NCBI GenBank assembly: GCA_947561715.1
Contig: OX387205.1
Span: forward strand, 1,927,001-1,991,000
Length of the DNA stretch: 64,000 nt
Direction of reading: 5' to 3'
Source of the DNA: Ascidia mentula
Taxonomy: Eukaryota > Chordata > Ascidiacea > Phlebobranchia > Ascidiidae
The notes beneath the pieces were generated by a model that searched no databases, had not been told where the DNA came from, and worked only from the letters and a program-made list of their open reading frames with translations. Positions 60,426-64,000 of this stretch are shown one piece after another (the stretch's first letter is position 1; each line of letters opens with the position of its first letter). A program made the translations under genes and the position numbers.

Positions 60426-62989
60426 ATGGGCAATTCTTGCTTAGTGAAACAGAAGAAAGTCTGCAAAGAACCAACAAAACAGGCATCAAAGCCGAGCAAG
60501 CAGAAAAGAAACAGCATTCAGCCACTGACCAGCACAACCAACAAACCGGATTTTCAGGAGCCCACAAAAGCAAACGATGTAAAGACAAGAAGCAGTGGAA
60601 TCAGTAAAAAAGATGAATCACCACAAATAAAAACTCCTTCAGTTGATGTGACCTCCAAAAAAATAACAACCAACGCAAAACCTATTAGAAAAAAAAGAGT
60701 ACACAGAAGAAGCAGCAATCATAGGATTTTTTCCAATTGTTCATCATCATCGGCAACTGATGTGCAAACAAAGAATTGTTGGAAGGCAGTGAAAATGGGC
60801 CAAACAGAAGCACAAAATTGCACAGAAAACCTTCAAGCTTGGCAAAAGCACGAACTTCGGTACATGTTTTTCGATCAATTAATATCAATAGAGTTAGAAT
60901 TTAGGTATTTTTAAAAATGCTACAATAAAAAATGAATATACATAGCTTAGGCACTAATACATTACAAGGGTTTAGAGTCAGATAAGCATGATTTTGAAAA
61001 CAACTTCAAAGATTTTTGGCATCTCTGAATTCTGAAGCAAAGATGGTGAAGTGGGGAAACCCCACAAATTAAACATATTTTTAAAGCAAAAAAGCATATT
61101 TCAATCTCCTTTTTCCACGCGAACGTACATATTCCTGCGCGCGCTTCGTTCCATCCAATATTTTTTAATTTACTGGAACTGTTTTTTTGGCATATATTTT
61201 CGCAACCCTTACTTGCATGAACAATTCAAGAATCCTATTTGTATCCCAGCTATTATAATTTTTCGCGTACCTGAGTATCTAGTGGTGTTTTGTCAACATC
61301 ACCCGTCAAAACAATTAGTTCTATTCACTACATCCGTTATGTGAATATATTTTGTTGAATGAATTAACCGATTGACTAATTGACTATTACTTGCATTTAA
61401 TGCATTTCCACTACTAGGTTGCATGCTGAATACAACAAGGCGACTGAAAACGTGCGTAACTGCCTCCGCGCCGAGCAAAGGGCAAAAGCCGAGACTGAAA
61501 CGTGGAGAGGAATTCTGGATCGACTCGCTCGTGAACATCGGGAAAAGCTTTTCCGGCACTCACACGTTTTACGCACGAAGCTCCGACGAGCCGAAAATCT
61601 GCTGTCTTTCTACGAAGGACGAGCAAACAGCGTGGAAGTAACAAACGCTAAATTAAAAGGTTGGTACAATAATATTTCGTCGAATTTTTTCTTGTAGATC
61701 TAGGCCACATGTGATACTAACAAGCGTTGAGCAAAATTGAGCAGCTCTATAACATTTTCACCAACGTGCATTTGAAGGAAACCCTATACATGATTTAAAC
61801 AGGAAAGCCAAAGCTATTTTTGTACCTCATTCGTAAAACGAATGATGATGAACGCAATAAGCATTGTTGGTAGACGTTTCGAACACTTGCTGCGTTCATC
61901 ATCAGTACATTTTAGCTTTTTGTATCTCATTCGTAAAGCGTACTGATGATGAACGCAGCAAGCGTTCGAAACGTCTACCAACAATGTTTAACACCATAAT
62001 AGCTTTCCTGTTTAAAGTATTTAACTCAAAATTTTTTGTACCCTATACATAATTTTATACCTATTTTTGTTTCAGGTCTTATTAACAAAATAAAAACCGA
62101 CACTAAAGTTTTGAAGGACGAAAGTGAAAAGAGAAGAGCAACCGCTAGAAACAATATGGAACACAAAGTTGGGAACTTGCTTCGCGAGCTAGAACGCTTG
62201 AAGATCAAGTTTACAAACGTTTCGCCTGGTTACAATGCTCCACGATCAAACTTCAACAATGCTACCACTAAAAGCTTAGTGAAATGCGCTCCAATAACTG
62301 ATGGTTGGTTACCTAAAGCCAAACCACATCCATTTGTCACAGCCTATTCAAGACACTGCAATTTGAAGACTGTAGACGACGTGCAAGACCGCGGGTATAA
62401 GCTATTTGCTGCTTCACGCCACCCTAAGGTTTCAAACCAACCCAATAGTCGGAATGCACACGGAGAATTACCAGGCATTCCGCAGCAAGCCGTACATCTC
62501 GCAACGCGACTCTCTAGCGACGTCTCGCGGCTGTCCATTTCCCCGTATCCGTGCGGCGGAAGTGACGCATCGCGAAAAACCGCCGCCACGTCAACTTCCG
62601 AACTAATAAACCTCGACATCGATGAAACCGACGATTCCATGCCGAGCAGCAGATTCTCCGAGAGCGTTTCGCCTCGCCGCTCACACGGTCACGTGACGTC
62701 GGTTTCACCGAATTTCGTCACACTCGTGAACGACAGGAAGGATGTGACGTCATTGTATTTTACGCCTCGTCGGTTTCCATCCAATGGCAGGAAAAGCGAG
62801 AGCCACGTCAGAAGGTCTGAAACTTTTTATACACAATCTAATGAGTGGTTTTTCCTATACCTTATTTTAAATAGGCACGGTGGCTGTCATGCCAACACTA
62901 CGTCGAAGTCACTGCCAGGGTCTGAAAAGAGACGAGTATCTCACCACTCGAGGTCGCAACCTGCTTCCAATAGAAGACGTCGAAGATGA
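60426..62989 (+). CDS. Unrecognised coiled-coil protein with an MGNSC N-terminus
   Basis: Exons 60426-60859, 61418-61659, 62076-62814 and 62875-62989 join in phase (2, 1, 2) to 509 residues. The start MGNSCLVKQKK has Gly2 and Cys5, the pattern of N-myristoylated and palmitoylated membrane-anchored proteins, although residue 6 is not the usual Ser/Thr. Residues 10-130 are Lys/Ser/Thr-rich and probably disordered. About 135-270 form a long charged helix likely to be coiled coil (LRAEQRAKAETETWRGIL, EHREKLFRHSHVLRTKLRRA, NLLRELERLKIKF). The rest is Ser/Arg-rich with an acidic INLDIDETDD patch that resembles a SUMO-interacting motif. The C-terminus is RSQPASNRRRRR. The last intron is only 60 bases and open in frame, so its retention would also give a protein. 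I do not recognise the family. Confidence 0.75.
61862..61986. repeat. Foldback element in intron 2 of the coiled-coil gene
   Basis: The arms 61862-61907 and 61940-61986 are complementary with few mismatches. The right arm contains CTGATGA (61943), a perfect stem GAACGC/GCGTTC (61951-61956 with 61962-61967) and GAAAC (61968). A partial further copy lies at 61825-61850. Confidence 0.8.
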
Positions 62990-63019
62990 TGTTGTTGTGT
63001 GTCGGACGAAATGCACAGA

Positions 63020-63025
63020 AATAAA
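63020..63025 (+). terminator. Polyadenylation signal of the coiled-coil gene
   Basis: AATAAA begins 31 bases after the stop codon. Confidence 0.65.
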
Positions 63026-63513
63026 GAACGTATATGTGCAAAAAGAGTCATAATATTCATTCGGAGCTACAGGCAGGGTGTACACATTGTTTCAACCTGT
63101 AACGTCTCATTAAAAAACATGTTTCTCAAACCTAGCTTTGCTCGTTCTTGAACACAAAGACAACTTGTTCTATCTAAATGATTCTATGTCAGTAACAACA
63201 TGCCCGCAATAAAAAATAAAAAAAACTTGCAGTTCTATTTAAGGGTATTAAAGATTATTTTATACTAGTATGGATTAATACACCTTGAATGTTGTTTTTC
63301 AAGAAACCGCTAACTGCTTGCGAATCGCAAGAAGATTTTCATCAAATCAGACAATAAACCAAATCATACACACAAGCACCTAATGATCACACGCAATTTT
63401 GCTTTTAACATTCTTTTAAAACACCCCATGCTGCAAAAATAAACACATTTTCCTGCAAAAACAGAACAGTCTAGTTTTTGTGTGCTGGGCAAATCACCGC
63501 AACTTGCCTTCGG
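63026..63513. other. Intergenic stretch near the right edge
   Basis: AT-rich and non-coding. No repeat or RNA gene was seen. Confidence 0.4.
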
Positions 63514-63681
63514 TCAACATGTCGCGTAAGTCAAGCGTGACTTTGCGTCATTGGCGCGGTAAACTAATTGAACAATTTCTTCATGATTGTTTGGTAGGAG
63601 TTCAGGTCGTTGCCTACATGTTATCAATGCTCCATCTGACTGATGTGACTCCAGTACTAGTAAACCATAAAAAACGAACAT
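63514..63681 (-). CDS. Possible small secreted peptide or first exon, weak
   Basis: From ATG at 63681 the minus strand encodes 55 residues starting with a hydrophobic stretch (MFVFYGLLVLE) that could be a signal peptide. Two cysteines follow. A TATAAAA (minus strand, 63752-63758) lies about 75 bases upstream of the ATG at a plausible promoter distance. A possible donor (AT then GTAGGC) lies within the frame, so this could be a first exon. The plus strand is also open here, so coding is uncertain. Confidence 0.2.
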   Translation of the reverse strand: MFVFYGLLVLESHQSDGALITCRQRPELLPNNHEEIVQLVYRANDAKSRLTYATC

Positions 63682-64000
63682 TATTATAACAGCGGTCCGA
63701 CTCCCAAAAAGTCGCAACAAAAAAGCAAAAAAGGACTAAAACAATACTCTGTTTTATACCAGGTTAATATATACATTCACTGGGCAATTATTGGTCGGGC
63801 AACCTTTCTTGCGGCACACAAAACGTCTCAACAAGTAACGTAACCTAATTCCTCAATTGTGCATTGAAATATCTGAAAATGTCTGCATATTGTAGTACGG
63901 TAGATTATATCGTATGTAATGTTGGGAAATGAGACGGCTTATAAAAGATTAAAGCGACAATGACAGACAAAGACGTTACAATTGGAGGTTTTGCGTTGTG

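Overview
The window is animal nuclear DNA. Every confident gene is split by GT-AG introns (the shortest is 60 bp), and the products are animal proteins: ErbB/EGFR-type ectodomains, UBFD1, p31comet (MAD2L1BP) and argininosuccinate synthase. AT-rich sequence, compact genes and abundant foldback and Penelope-like elements would suit a solitary ascidian such as Ciona. That placement is my inference and the species is not determined.

Bases 1-47,000 are dominated by minus-strand copies of the extracellular part of an ErbB/EGFR-like receptor. Copy C (20033 to the left edge) shows exons 1-5 spread over 20 kb and runs off the window. Copy B (30165-24849) is compact and complete for exons 1-14: signal peptide, L1, furin-like region, L2 and the start of the second cysteine-rich region. 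Copy A (46964-43186) has exons 1-7 and a broken exon 8. Copy A' (42996-34155) has a decapitated exon 1 and intact exons 2-14. I see no transmembrane or kinase exon in the window. The array arose by segmental duplication of a block that also carried the neighbouring plus-strand UBFD1 gene: pieces of UBFD1 and its flank lie beside each copy (21.96-22.37 kb, 31.44-33.01 kb, 43.00-43.19 kb), while the intact gene is at 49.39-51.60 kb.

Intron 12 of copy A' holds a palindromic Penelope-like element (34968-37964) with GIY-YIG endonuclease and partial reverse transcriptase sequence, flanked by a 13-bp target duplication. Other repeats include tRNA-like SINEs, several foldback elements and an inverted pair of interspersed repeats around the start of copy A. 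A sequence at 5286-5340, in intron 3 of copy C and antisense to it, has every core nucleotide of a type I hammerhead ribozyme.

Bases 49,000-63,000 are a single-copy gene neighbourhood: UBFD1 (+), MAD2L1BP (+), ASS1 (-, tail to tail with MAD2L1BP) and an unrecognised coiled-coil protein (+, head to head with ASS1). The last kilobase holds only a weak small-ORF candidate. Exon boundaries were set by hand from reading frame, splice signals, phase agreement and comparison between copies; none has been checked against transcripts.
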